A program made the position numbers and the translations under genes. From Gloeopeniophorella convolvens (lineage: Eukaryota > Basidiomycota > Agaricomycetes > Russulales), in contig WTXD01000182.1 in the NCBI GenBank assembly GCA_022496205.1, forward strand, positions 1 to 20,294: DNA of 20,294 nucleotides, given 5' to 3'. Each line of letters starts with the position of its first letter. Position 1 is the stretch's first letter. Positions 1-10,033 of this stretch are shown one piece after another. The notes under the pieces are model-generated. The model made no database searches. It was not told where the DNA came from and worked only from the letters and a program-made list of their open reading frames with translations.

Positions 1-797
1 AAGAGGTGCGTCTACTCCTCCATCCCCAAGAGCGCGGTACTCACGTTCATCAGATTCATTGCGCCCCTAACATGCGAGCTACACGAAGTTATGCAGACGC
101 TCTACATTGTATACACGGGGAGATCGTCGGAAGCGATGCCGCAGGCGCACCAGAACTGGTCCGACCTTGTGATGTTCTCAACGAGTGAGTGCCACGTAGC
201 GGTGCACTTCCATTCATTAGTAACGGGTTCGACCCTAGGGCATTCGAGCGCGCTTACAAACTACTCCTGACCCAACCACGTTGCTACCAATATCCTCCGG
301 GTCTCTGAGATCGATGCAGACCTGTTCAGGAGCTTTGTTATCAGGATCCTGCAACTTCTAAGGTTGATTCGCGCAGTGGAAGTCCTTATCGAAGTCATTG
401 AAGGGCATGAGCTTCGATCTATTTGTCTCATCGATTTACTACAGGAGTCCTTAGCGACCTTCTCGGTTTCAAGGCGTCGCGCCTCAGGCACGGCACCGGT
501 CCGGAAGACGACGTCATCTTCAACGTCCCCGGATGGCGGCAGCGCAAGGAGAGCCGCACCACCCTCCCGCCCATCGGCACGCCCGACGCCGCCGACAACA
601 CGCTGCGCATAATGCACGTCTCGTGGCATGAGGAGCTCGAGCGCGAGCTCAGCTGCCTGCGCTTCCTCGTCTGGCGGGTCAGCACCGAGGCGAAGGCTGA
701 GCTCGGGAGCATTCTGAGACGGACGTTGCCGTTGCATCACAAGGAGCTCATGAAGAGCCCTGTGAACGACTATGTGGGCACTGGCAGGCGGATGTAG
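1..797 (+). CDS. 3' end of an unrecognised spliced gene (left-truncated)
   Basis: The last exon is the best supported part. After a TTTACTACAG acceptor, positions 445-797 stay open to TAG with strongly GC-ended codons, encoding a charged tail with WRQRKESR, ELERELSCLRFLVWRV and a terminal GTGRRM. Upstream, 1-188 is open in frame 1 (LHEVMQTLYIVYTG, NWSDLVMFST). It can be joined in frame through a 50-nt intron (189-238, GTGCCA...CCCTAG) to an exon starting at 239 (AFERAYKLLLTQP). That exon can reach the last one through a donor at 280 (GTTGCT) or 301 (GTCTCT), and both keep the frame. I do not recognise the family. The 5' part lies outside the window. The final exon is fairly likely to be real; the upstream joins are inference. 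Confidence 0.42.
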
Positions 798-1325
798 ATT
801 CGACTGTACTGGGACAATGGACGCTTGAAGAGGAACGCAGTGAGGACATGGATTGACAGTGTAGATTAAATGGTGCGCACGCTGGCTCGTGTGGTAATCG
901 TTGTGACTATAGTATCGGCCGAAATTTACACTATGCATCAAGTAGTTTGAAGGTCGATACCACTGCGTTCCCGTCATCTCGATAAACCCGCAACCGACTT
1001 GTGACTGCGTGCAGCGGCTGCAGTAAGTGGCCACCCTAACTAGCGCTGCAGCGACAGTCACTAACTTAGTCACTGCCCAGGCTGTAGCGGGACCTCGGAC
1101 AGCTCGGGTGAGAGCAGCACGTGATGTTCCCTTCAACCCCCTGGGACGCCTGTTGCGGCAGCGCTTTCAACTTGAAGTTGAGCGTTAGTTCCGGGGCGGT
1201 GAGTCCGTCGCAGACGGTCCAGCAGCACAGCATGACGATCTTGAGCAGGTATCAAGCATCTTCAGGCACCCTGAAGCCCTCTAACGACATACAGTCAAAC
1301 TTGTCCTAACCCATACTTGTCATAG

Positions 1326-1349
1326 CCCATAACCTGTGATAAACCATAG
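1326..1349 (+). repeat. Internal direct repeat of the MITE, copy 1
   Basis: This 24-bp unit begins CCCATAACCTGT. It matches 1401-1424 at 22 of 24 positions, in the same orientation, 75 bp apart. The core CCCATA is also part of the terminal repeats. Confidence 0.8.
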
Positions 1350-1400
1350 GTTTTTCAGCCTACAGAAACACGGATTTGGGCCTACTAGTGCCTCCCAAAC

Positions 1401-1424
1401 CCCATAACCTGTAATAACCCATAG
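1401..1424 (+). repeat. Internal direct repeat of the MITE, copy 2
   Basis: Second copy of the subterminal repeat, differing from copy 1 at two positions. Subterminal repeats of this kind are often transposase-binding sites in DNA transposons; that role is inferred here. Confidence 0.8.
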
Positions 1425-2735
1425 CTTTGACCTTCCACCAATTGCTATGGGTTAGGACAAGTTTGACTGTAGGGCTGTACCTGCAGCCTCTCCAAGGGCG
1501 ATTGGATTGGCCGGCATGATCGTCGGGACAACGGGTGCGATGAATGATCTGCGATGGAGCCAACTGCAACGGCAACTTCATCGGATTATCAGCCTCTTTA
1601 AACCCTCGCGCAGAACAAGTATCAAGAGGTCAAGCTGTGCCCCCGTTCACAGAGACGCTTTGAAATCAAGTCATATACGCCTGTCCTGGCGAGGCCATGT
1701 CAACCTTAAGCCATATTGGGCTGAAAGCAGGATGTGTGATAGATCATGCCGGGACGGAGATAGCGTCCGAGACCACAGAATGATCGCCGGAACGCGGAGA
1801 TGGGCTTTGTACTCCCCATCGCACGTAAGTCACATGTCCAACCAGAACAAAGGTGACATAGCATCGACTTCTCGCATTTCGGTAGTTGTTCTGGGAGGTA
1901 ATCCGTAGCGTTCGGAGGAGAATGGAATATCTTGTCACCAGGACACGTGGTGAAGAGCAGAAGCCATCGATGGATCATCAGCAGAGACGCTGATCCGCGC
2001 CGCTTTGCACAGGAAGGCGGTCGAACAAACAGAAATCCCGTTTCTGCAGGTATGCTACGGCAGTAACGTGGGATATACGGGGGATTCATGGTGGTCATCT
2101 GGCGAGCCGGCCGAATTGAGAACAAAAGGCGATGCGAGCGCTGGTGGTGTTCGGTACGGATGCCGAAGAGAACGCGAGAGGGACGCGAGGCGGGGGCCGA
2201 CGACGACAAAAGCAGATGTCTGAGGGCATGCCGTAGCGGGCTGTTCAGGCGCGGGGAGGGTGCCGGGCATGGCGTGGTCATAGGAGCACGCGTTGACCAT
2301 GGCAATGAGGGCGAGGACAATAGACCGGCAAAAGCCGGGGGAGGCTGCGAAGCGGCACCTTCCCCTTTTGGAGTTGTGTTGTTCACGGCGCTTTTGTGAA
2401 AGTTCAAAGTTCTCGGGTATTGTGTCTGGAGGACAATGGCCTCGTTGCAACAAAAGACGGCTATACGTCAGCTGCGCGTCTGCCCAAATACTAAAACACG
2501 GGCTCGCTCTCGCTTAGGCTTGCTCGCTCTTGGTCCTTTTTTTTTTCTTGCCTTTTCCGCTGTCGCCAACACGACCCTCGCCGAGTGCGCTGCCTCACGA
2601 CGTCCCGCCCTCTGGATCTGATCCATAGTCTAACTGCTCGCAACGACCGCCAATTTAAACGATGTCTTCCCGTGCGTCGCGCAGATCACATATTCCGCTG
2701 TCTCTCTGACGGGCTTCTTCGTCGATACAGTTCTC

Positions 2736-4275
2736 ATGAACCGTAGTTTCTTGTCACCACTCAAACGCCAACGCGCTGTGCGTAACCGCGGCAACAATGC
2801 CAGCCCGTCGTCCTCAAAACGGGCCAACTGTCTCCCTCCGCTCTCCGAGCTCTCAGCAGAGGACTCCCCGCGCTCTTCCTGCTCCTCGTCCTCCTCTCCC
2901 CCTTCCTGCTCCCCCGCCCCCACCAACAAGCGCCAGAGCCGCTACGGCCGCGACGAATTCAGGGAACTCGACGACTCGGGGGATTATCTGACGATAACTT
3001 CCTCCTTGCCGCGCCGCGTCCTGCACCCCGCCCACCCATCAAGCACGCACAGACCGCGCCTGCACACCCCACGTCACGCCAGACCGTCCGCCTCAGCATG
3101 TTCGACATCCTCTTCGACCCCCCCACCTCGCCCGAGCTCGAGCTCGACTCCGAGCCCACCTCGCCCATGCACGCCCCGCAGACCCCGCCCCCAACCCGCC
3201 GCGCGTGGCCCCCGGCGTCGCCCCCGCGCCACTCGCGCTCCCCATCGCCCTCGCTCACGAACACCTCCGTGTGCTCGAGCGAGATGCCGATGACGCCGCT
3301 CACGTCCGACGACGAGTGGCCCGGCCTCGAGCTCCCGCGCGCGCGCAAGCCCGTCCTCGCGCGCCAGGTGCCCATCCGCCCGCTTGTGATCACCAAGTCC
3401 GCGCCCGCGCTGCCGAGCCCCGAGGCGAGCCCCGCGGACACGTTCGAGTTTACGCTCGCGCCGTTCCGGGCGACTCGTTTCTCGACGAGTCGGACTCGGA
3501 GGCCGACGATGACGAGGAGGAGCAGGAGGAGGATGAAGAGGAGGACGACGCGGCGTGGTACTCGCGCGAGCTCGGCGCCGTCGTGGCGCTCTTCTCACCG
3601 CGCACGCCGCCCAACACCGCCGCCGCCGGCGGCCCCGCGCGCCCCGACTCGCTCCTCCCCCCGCCCCCGCGCCGCAGCCGCCACAGCAAGCCGCTCCCCG
3701 CGCTCCCACGCACGCCCGGCCCGAGCGCAACGCTCGACCCGACCTTCCCGCGCGCCAAGCCCGCGCCCACCCACGCCCTCCCCCCACCACCCACGCCCGC
3801 GCGGCGCAAGGCCTCGCTCACGATCACCGTCCCGCCGCCCCCACACGCGGCCGCCGCCGCCATCGCGGCGCTCGACATCCTAGACGACGCGGCGTCATGG
3901 GCGCCCGCGCCGTCCGTCGCGTGGGACGGCGCGCCGCTCTCGCCGCCGCGCGTGCCGGAGAGCCCCGCGCCCAGCGCGTCCTCGGGCGCGGGCTTCGCGT
4001 GCGAGCTCGTCGTCGACGCGCCGGCGCCGGCGCAGGTGCTGCGCTCGCGCTGGTCGTGCAGCACGCTCGCGGCCGAGCCGCCCGTCGCGTCCGCGTCGGC
4101 GCGGCTGAAGCTGCACCTGGGCTCTGTGGCGCGGCGCGTGCGCGCGCGCGGCGGGGGCAGGGCGGCGGAGGGCGTCGTTGCGGAGGGGCCGGAGCCCGGG
4201 CTGGGCGGGAGCGCGCGCTCGACGGGCGGCTTGCGGCGCAAGCCGATCCCGCTCGAGATGTTCCTGCGGCAGTGA
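2736..4275 (+). CDS. Acidic, Ser/Pro-rich low-complexity protein, ORF broken by two apparent 1-nt deletions
   Basis: The reading starts at ATG 2736 (MNRSFLSPLKRQR) and runs in frame 3 through YGRDEFRELDDSGDYL to about 2990. It continues in frame 2 (DDNFLLAAPRP... LSMFDILFDPPTSPELELDS) to about 3467, then in frame 1 (GDSFLDESDSEADDDEEE...) to TGA at 4273-4275. Each switch needs one extra base, at ctGac near 2990 and at ttCCggg near 3465, and no GT-AG intron fits at either place. With both bases present the product would be about 513 residues. Visible features are a Ser/Pro-rich N-terminus, a strongly acidic stretch after the second switch, Pro/Ala-rich linkers and a basic C-terminus (LRRKPIPLEMFLRQ). 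I recognise no domain; it is probably an intrinsically disordered, possibly phosphorylated regulator. It converges with the carrier gene to its right. Confidence 0.7.
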
Positions 4276-4830
4276 ACGTAACTTTTGTGGATGCCTCGCC
4301 TTGCTCACGATGAACGTCTCCGACTACGACATTGTTCGCCCACGAAGTTGACGTTTGCCGACGAAACTGTATCCATCTCATCTTGTCTCGTCTCGTCACC
4401 ATCATCTGGACTTGCTGCATCTATCTACGCATACTCACGTTATAGTCGTCCCGCAGTCCACGGTAACCTGCGCACACTGTCCTTAATTTTGTACCATTTG
4501 TAGCTTTTTTTCTTTCTTCTGCTTTCCTCTTCTGCCGGGCGTGGACGTCCGTTACTTGTAGCCTCTTAGGTCGTCACGCTCGTTGCTCCTACTGTATTAC
4601 CGCCCTAGTCGTTCCTTCAGCCCAACGTGTATAAAAGGAACCCACTGTTCAATTTCCCTCAGCCGACTTGCGCGCTCGTTTCCGATCCGGCGCTCCGGGG
4701 GCATGCCGCCCCAGCGGTGCAGGAATAACTTGAAAGCGGTGGTGTCTATGCTCATTATACAATCATACGATGATGCGAACAATGCAAGTGGAGCACATAT
4801 ACCCCGTCTGCGATGCGGACGCTACGGCTG
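4276..4830. other. Intergenic region between convergent genes
   Basis: This should hold the 3' UTRs of the gene ending at 4275 and of the carrier ending at 4831 on the opposite strand. A T-rich tract at 4504-4518 could be a 3'-end element. A good TATA sequence (TATAAAAGG, 4630-4638, + strand) has no convincing + strand gene after it; if used, it would give a transcript antisense to the carrier's 3' part. Confidence 0.5.
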
Positions 4831-6170
4831 CTAGCGCTCCTCGCGCCGCGCGGCGGCGCGCTTGAGCAGCCACGCGAGGTTCTCGTACACGACGAACGTG
4901 ACGCACGTCCCGGGCAGCACGCGCACGAGATTCGTCCCGAGCCCGCGGTAGAACCCGGCCGCGCCCTCATGCGCCCACGTGTGTGCGACGGTCGACAGTA
5001 TCGTACGGTGGTGCGTGCGCGCGAGCGCCGAGTCGTTCTGCGCGCGCCGTCCGCCAGTCAGCAAGCGCCGCGCCGCGCACGCGACGAGGGGACAGAGGGC
5101 GGCGCACCTGGATCCGCGAGCGGATGACCTGGTACGGGTACGTCGCGCACAGCGCGGCGAGCTTCGACGCGCCGGACATGAGCGTGTACGCCGTGTTCGA
5201 CTGTGCGGCGCGCAGGGGTGTCAGCCGCGGGACGAGCGCGCAGCAAACGGGGCACGCACCAGCTTGTCGTCCGCGGGCGTCCACGCGCGCCCGGCGCGCG
5301 CAAAGCGCCGCCGCTTGCGCTCGAAGCCCCACCGCTTCATCTCCTCGTACGCCATGAACTGCAGCGCGCCGTTGCTGACGCCGACGAGCGCGAGCAGCGT
5401 GCCGCGGTAGAGCCCGCGCACGCCCTCGGCGCCGTAGATCGCGCGGAAGCCGCCTCGGGTGCGCGCGCGTCAGCGTCCAGCGGGGGCGCAGGGCAGGGGG
5501 CAGGGGGCGGGGGCTCACTGAGGAGTCCGCGGTGCGCCGCGGGCGAGTTGGGCGGCGCGGTGAACGTCCGGACCTTGACGACCCAGATGGGGTTCGTGAT
5601 GATTGCCGTCGCGGCGCCTGGCGGGGGGCAGGGATGAGCAGACGGCGCGCGGGAGCGGGGTGCGGGTGCGGACTCGCTTCTGCGGAATAGAGCAGGTACT
5701 GGCTGGCGGAGAGCTGTCCGCCCGGCGCGCTGTCCGACGCGCGGCGCTTGAGCTGGTTGTAGCTGGCGCGTCGCCCTGAGCACGGCACGTATGACGAGAA
5801 CGAGCGGCGCGGCGCGACGCACAAGAGGAAGTACAGCCCCCAGCTGGACGCGTTGCCCGCGATGTTGGGGCCGACGCCGCGGTAGAGCCCGCGCCAGCCC
5901 TCGCTGGCGTGGATCCCGCGCAGGGCGAGCCAGATGCCGCGCCCGGCGCCGCCCTCGGGCCTGCGCGTCGACACCTGGAACTTGACCTTGAGCAGGTCGA
6001 GCGGGTTCATGCAGAGCACCGCGACGGTGCCCGCGCCGATGCCGGCGAACGCGTGGTCCTGCAAATTTGCGGTGAGCGCGCGCGCGGGGGCGGGTGAGGA
6101 TGGAGCGGGTGCGCACGAGAGCATGGGTGGGGAAGAAGCTGGGCTGGGAGTAAGGGTTCGGGCTGGACAT
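4831..6170 (-). CDS. FLX1: Mitochondrial FAD/folate carrier (SLC25A32/FLX1 type), 7 exons
   Basis: Inner-membrane carrier of the SLC25 family, expected to move FAD or folate into mitochondria. Exons (- strand): 6170-6117, 6058-5823, 5762-5674, 5617-5519, 5453-5260, 5200-5108, 5037-4831, giving 323 residues. The family has three repeats, and all three signature motifs are visible: PLDLLKVK at 37-44, PIWVVKVR at 136-143 and PYQVIRSR at 246-253. Each is followed by an acidic-G...(Y)RG motif ([27 protein letters not shown]). Trp138 in the second motif and PYQ in the third point to the FAD/folate branch over the related NAD+ carriers (NDT1/2). [11 protein letters not shown] near the C-terminus also fits. 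The six introns are 56-70 nt and all joins keep frame. Donors are mostly GTGCGY; intron 3 has an unusual GTCCGC. The start at 6170 gives a short non-conserved leader. It is transcribed divergently from the DUF6535 gene, 193 bp away. FAD versus folate cannot be decided from sequence. Confidence 0.93.
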
Positions 6171-6363
6171 GCGCGTCCGGGGCGCAGCTGGCGTCGAGTT
6201 TTCGACGAGGTGGAGGTCGAGAGGAGAGACGCGCCGAGTCGCTGCGTCAGAGTCGACGTTGGGTTGGAGCGCTGTTAAATTGTCACCGACGCGGGCCGAG
6301 CTCACAGCGCTTGTTTCTCTTCAGTCACGACCTAGTTACAGGTACTGTAAGTTACTCACATCC
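6171..6363. promoter_or_regulatory. Shared divergent promoter region, 193 bp
   Basis: Only 193 bp separate the start codons of the carrier (- strand) and the DUF6535 gene (+ strand), so both promoters and 5' UTRs must lie here or overlap. An AT-rich patch (GTTAAATTG, about 6273-6281) is the only weak core-promoter-like element I see. No canonical TATA box is present. Confidence 0.55.
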
Positions 6364-8601
6364 ATGGCGGCGCCATACGACCTCGAAGGCTCAGCGTGGG
6401 CGACCGACGAAGGTAGAACACGTTCTTCACCCTTGTGAAATGGTCCTCAACGGTGGGCCCATAATTGTTTAGCTCAAGGCCCTGACCCGCGCGGGGCCAA
6501 GAATAAGCTATGGACAAATTATCTCCATAGATCACACAGGCTCGACCAGAACCTAGTCGATAACTGGAAGGGAGATGCAGACGGGGTTCTCATCTTTGTG
6601 AGCATTGGGCGGGCTTCACCGTCGCGACACCAGTCACGGCGAACAGTGCTGATGCAAGGTGTTCAGACTGGCCTGTTCTCAGCGACGGTGGCCACCTTCG
6701 TCGTCGAGAGCTATAGATCCCTGCAGCAGGACTCCGGAGAGACCACCGTTTCCCTCCTCTTGCAGATATCGCAGCAGATCGCTGCTGGTGGCAACGGTAC
6801 CGCCGTCCTACCTGCGACTATCCCCCCCTTTCACCCAAAGCCGTCGGCCGTCTACGTCAACATACTCTGGTTCACCAGCCTCTGCCTGAGTCTCACCTGC
6901 GCTCTCGTGGCTACTCTGGTGCAACAGTGGGCACGCCGCTACCTCCAGCTTGCCCACGGCCGCTACGAGGATCCCGGGATTCGATCTATCATCCGTGGCT
7001 TCCTGCACGATGGCGTCTCCCGCTTCCAGGTGTCCAAAGCCCTCGAAGTTATGCCTCTTCTGCTCCACATCGCCGTCTTTCTCTTCTTCATTGGCTTGAT
7101 CGGCTTCGCCCTTCCTATCCACCGTGGGGTCGGGTTCACTATTCTCGCTGTAGTACTCTGCATCGCACTAGTCTACATGGCAATCACCGCTCTCCCTTTG
7201 ATGTACCTCAACAGTCCATATCAGACGCCATTGACACCCTTCATTTGGCGGCTTACGAAAGTCATCATTGTATTCCTGGGAGAGGTACCAGTGATACTTT
7301 CGGCCATCAGATGGCCAGCACTAACGTATGCTAAAACCTAGCTCCCGCGCGTTCCAACGGCTTATTCTCCACGGTTCAAACTGCCAAGGTTTCTAAGAGA
7401 CATGCATAGTGCACTCCTACCAGGAGCATTGCTGGTCCGCATGCGCATCATCAGCGACATCCTCGTCGACGAGATGGACGCCACCGAGGGAAGCGGTGAT
7501 ATAACGAGCCTCCTCGCAGGTATCAATGGGCTCTCGGCAGGCTTCTCATCGCGCGCTGTCGCCCGCTTCGTCGCCCAGACCGAAGAACGCCTCGTCGACT
7601 CGCTGGACATGCTAATAGCCGCCTGGCAGGCGCAGCCCGGCGGCCTCGCCGCCGTCCCCGAAGAAACAATGCACACCTACCTGCGCGGCATCTGGAACAT
7701 CGCGTGTGCCTCGCCGCTTGCAGAGCGGCTACTCCGCGCGCCGATGCGCGCCGGGCGCAGCCCGGCAGACTGGGCGCCGCTCGCCGCGTACGCCGCCGCG
7801 GCGTCGCCGAGCATCGCCGTGCCCGCGCGCTGCCTGCAGGCCGTCGCGGCGTGCCGGCACGTGCGCGACCTCGGGCTCGCGGGCTCGAGCACCGACGCAG
7901 ACGGCGCGCTGCGCACCCTCGTCGCCGCGCCCGCGGACCTGCAGCCCACGCTCGCAAGCGCGCTCGACCTCGCGCGCCGCGGGCTGTTCACGAGCCTCGC
8001 GGGCTTCCTCGCGCACGTGCACGTGCGCCTGCGCGCCGCGCGCGACGACGACGTGCGCGCGACCGCCGCCGTCGCCGCGCTCGTGCGCCCCGTTGCGGGG
8101 CTGTACGACGACGTCATGCGCGTGCGGGTCAACACGGCGCGCGGCGTCTACGCGCAGGCGGCGGTCGAGGCGCGCTGCGTGGACATCGCGCGCCTCGCGG
8201 AGGGCGTCGGCCACGATTCGTGGCGGCGCGATGAGCTCGCGCGTGGCTACAGTGCCATCCTCGACGCGCTGCGCCCGATTCGTGGGAGCGCGCGGCGGGC
8301 GGTGGAGGCGTTGGAGCGCTCTGGGAGCGTGGCGCGCGACGGGCTGCAGGAGGCTGCTGCTGCCTCGGCGCGCGTGGAGGTGGGCCGCGGTGGTCATGCG
8401 GGGGGCGTGCCGCTCTCGGATGGACTCCAGGAGGCCTCTCCTTATGCCGCGCGTGAGAGGGCGGTGGCAGCAGCGACGGCAGACGATGAGATTCCGGGTC
8501 TGGCGTCGAAGATCCAGAGGACAAATCCCGGGCTGGGTGGACAGACAGACCTGGCTTCATCCTTGACTCTTTTGTCCTGCACTTCGTGCCAGCACCGTTA
8601 G
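6364..8601 (+). CDS. DUF6535 membrane protein with long helical C-terminal region, 4 exons
   Basis: DUF6535 proteins form large families in Agaricomycetes; their function is unknown. Proposed exons are 6364-6412, 6473-6597, 6667-7325 and 7389-8601, giving about 681 residues. The first two introns are secure: GTAGAA...TTTAG and GTGAGC...TTCAG restore the family hallmark NLVDNWKGDADGVLIF-TGLFSATVATFVVESY. Four hydrophobic segments follow, at about residues 57-73, 121-143, 187-207 and 213-238, with the typical QQWARRYLQ and SPYQTPLTPFIWRL motifs. A TAG at 7339-7341 would end the protein there. A donor GTATGC at 7326 and an acceptor at 7388 (or 7397) remove it and continue in the same frame into an Ala/Arg-rich helical region (for example RFVAQTEERLVDSLDMLIAAW). 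Related proteins usually also have a long C-terminal part, which favours one gene. The alternative is a short protein ending at 7341 plus a separate ORF from 7402. Confidence 0.85.
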
Positions 8602-9061
8602 TTGTATGTATCCGTTGCATCCTTCCTGTTGCACTCTAACCCATTCTACGTTGCATCAGCACCTAGACATCCTCAAGGTTTGGGCTCACGGAACCGTCTC
8701 CCGGCGCAGATTGTAGGGCGAGCTATGGGATTGTGCCCGACGCACAATCAGCGTTCGGCAGCCGGGAAACGAGGCTGTACTTTTCCACTTGCGAGGGAGA
8801 AAATGGCGGGCCCAACCCGGTGTGACGTTCAATTCTATCATGCTGACGTCGACGGACGCGCTGTACTTGACTCTATCGATTCAAAGACGCTTGAACGTTC
8901 CCCGCACGAACAGCTGAGCGCCACATCGATAGCGTAGGACTCCGGAGGCTCACCTCGTTCTCTCGTTAATCTGCATCTGCATTCCCCAACCTATCGTCCC
9001 AGGTTCACAGGGCCCGGAACGACGACGTCAGGCGTGCACCACGCTCCGGCGGCAGCTGGCC

Positions 9062-9234
9062 ATGGCAGACTCTGAGTAAGCGTCCGTCCGTGTCTCGGCC
9101 TTTACGCGCTCTGAGAAGCCCCATCGTACAACTTTATTAACGTTTGACTGAACCTTGCAGGTTCTCTCGTCTCGTTGCGTCCTCGCACTATTGGACAGAT
9201 CGCCTCCGCAAACACACTTTGCCGATATGATGTG
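9062..9234 (+). other. Possible first exons of a small or decayed spliced gene
   Basis: ATG at 9062 gives MADS plus a split codon at a consensus donor (GTAAGC, 9076). After 85 nt, with a TTTGACTGAAC branch-like sequence and a CCTTGCAG acceptor (9151-9160), the frame continues EFSRLVASSHYWTDRLRKHT and stops at TGA about 9231-9233. The product would be only about 27 residues. It could be a small peptide, an upstream ORF, or the start of a gene whose remainder has decayed or frameshifted. The intron signals are much better than the coding evidence. Confidence 0.3.
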
Positions 9235-9973
9235 TTTGGGCTCGTGACTGGCGCCTTCATGCAAATATACTTGTACCTTCATGTGGTGCTGCCGTGGGGA
9301 GAGCCGGAAGCAATCGCTCTCAATTGGGTGTTGGGGAACGGTCACCGCTGCTTTACTCGAATCAGACCTGGGGTATTGTTGATTTCTGCTATTCTCCTGA
9401 TGCGGCGCTTATCACCGAACACTTCGCAGTGTTAACGTTGAGGCTGCCCCGCAGCAGATGCCCACATTGTTGACTTTTCGATGCTCTCGTGCCTCCTGGG
9501 TCTTCGGCACACTGTGCCGGTAAATTTCCCTTCCGTAACGAGCGCGGGGCCTTTTCCCTGGCGGAAGCACCTTCTGCCACCTACCCAAAAAACACTATCT
9601 TTGATCCGCCCATAAGACTTGAATTCGACTTCTATGCACGCCCCTCCGCGCAATCTCCCTGAAAGCTTCCATCTGGCTTCCACCACCACTGAAGCATCGG
9701 CCAATTTTCCGAAGTACGGCACTCGAATTGAAGCGCCGGTGTAGAGTATAATCGCGAAGTGGTGGCAGTAAAGTGGCACGGGACTATCGGTGGCCTAGAC
9801 TCGACTCCCGTCAATCTGTCGTACCTATCTCGCTGGCATTCATTGGTCCGAGATGGATCGACGTGTATAGACCGTTTACCGCTGTTCTGGTGCGAGCATT
9901 GCATGCACGTTGCCTCCGGTGCTTGGATCGTGGGGGCGCGCAACAGACATCTCCGAAGTTCCTGGGTCACCCG

Positions 9974-10033
9974 GTACGTATGAATATAGGGGAAGCACGG
10001 CAGGAGGCTTGCGCTGACGACACTTCACTGCAG
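9974..10033 (+). other. Orphan intron signature, 60 nt
   Basis: Donor GTACGT, branch GCTGACG and acceptor CACTGCAG are at near-ideal spacing. Joining the flanks extends a frame that can start at ATG 9903 (MHVASGAWIVG) through SSWVTR into LFVVFEGNRG and then stops. This gives only about 43 residues, and the gene, if any, is not identified. Confidence 0.3.

Larger units (their letters stand above)
1292..1469. mobile_element. Tc1/mariner-type MITE, 178 bp
   Basis: The element has perfect 24-bp terminal inverted repeats: 1292-1315 starts CAGTCAAACTTG, and 1446-1469 is its exact reverse complement ending CAAGTTTGACTG. It is flanked on both sides by TA (1290-1291 and 1470-1471), the target-site duplication expected for Tc1/mariner, whose termini commonly start CAGT. 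It has no coding capacity, so it would be a non-autonomous miniature element moved by a transposase elsewhere in the genome. Two direct copies of a 24-bp subterminal repeat lie inside. The intact termini suggest a fairly recent insertion, which is inference. Confidence 0.85.
798..2735. other. Gene-poor stretch containing a MITE
   Basis: GC is lower than in the flanking genes and no frame shows the GC3-rich codon pattern seen elsewhere. It holds a 178-bp MITE (1292-1469), a short near-perfect palindrome around 1168-1182, and a run of ten T inside a pyrimidine-rich tract (2537-2546) that probably belongs to the promoter of the gene starting at 2736. A long open - strand frame at about 1706-2407 begins with TTG, has no recognisable domain and is probably chance. 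Confidence 0.6.

Noticed and set aside
220..240. GGTTCGACCC, a tRNA B-box-like sequence
   Set aside because: No T-stem pairing, no A box at a suitable distance and no acceptor stem.
261..1136. 291-codon open frame on the - strand
   Set aside because: It lies antisense to the GC-biased last exon of the left-edge gene, which creates open antisense frames, and it has no recognisable domain.
1706..2453. Long - strand open frames, one with a short hydrophobic stretch resembling a signal peptide
   Set aside because: The longest begins at TTG. Several frames are open at once, no domain is recognisable, and the hydrophobic stretch is not at an N-terminus.
3074..4420. Many long Arg/Ala/Gly-rich frames on both strands
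   Set aside because: Shadows of the very GC-rich real reading; their composition is typical of alternative frames of GC3-rich codons.
4630..4638. TATAAAAGG on the + strand
   Set aside because: A good TATA match, but it sits between convergent genes with no convincing + strand gene downstream; not called as a promoter.
7704..8566. Arg/Ala-rich frames overlapping the DUF6535 C-terminal region
   Set aside because: Shadow frames in GC-rich DNA without their own start context or splice logic.
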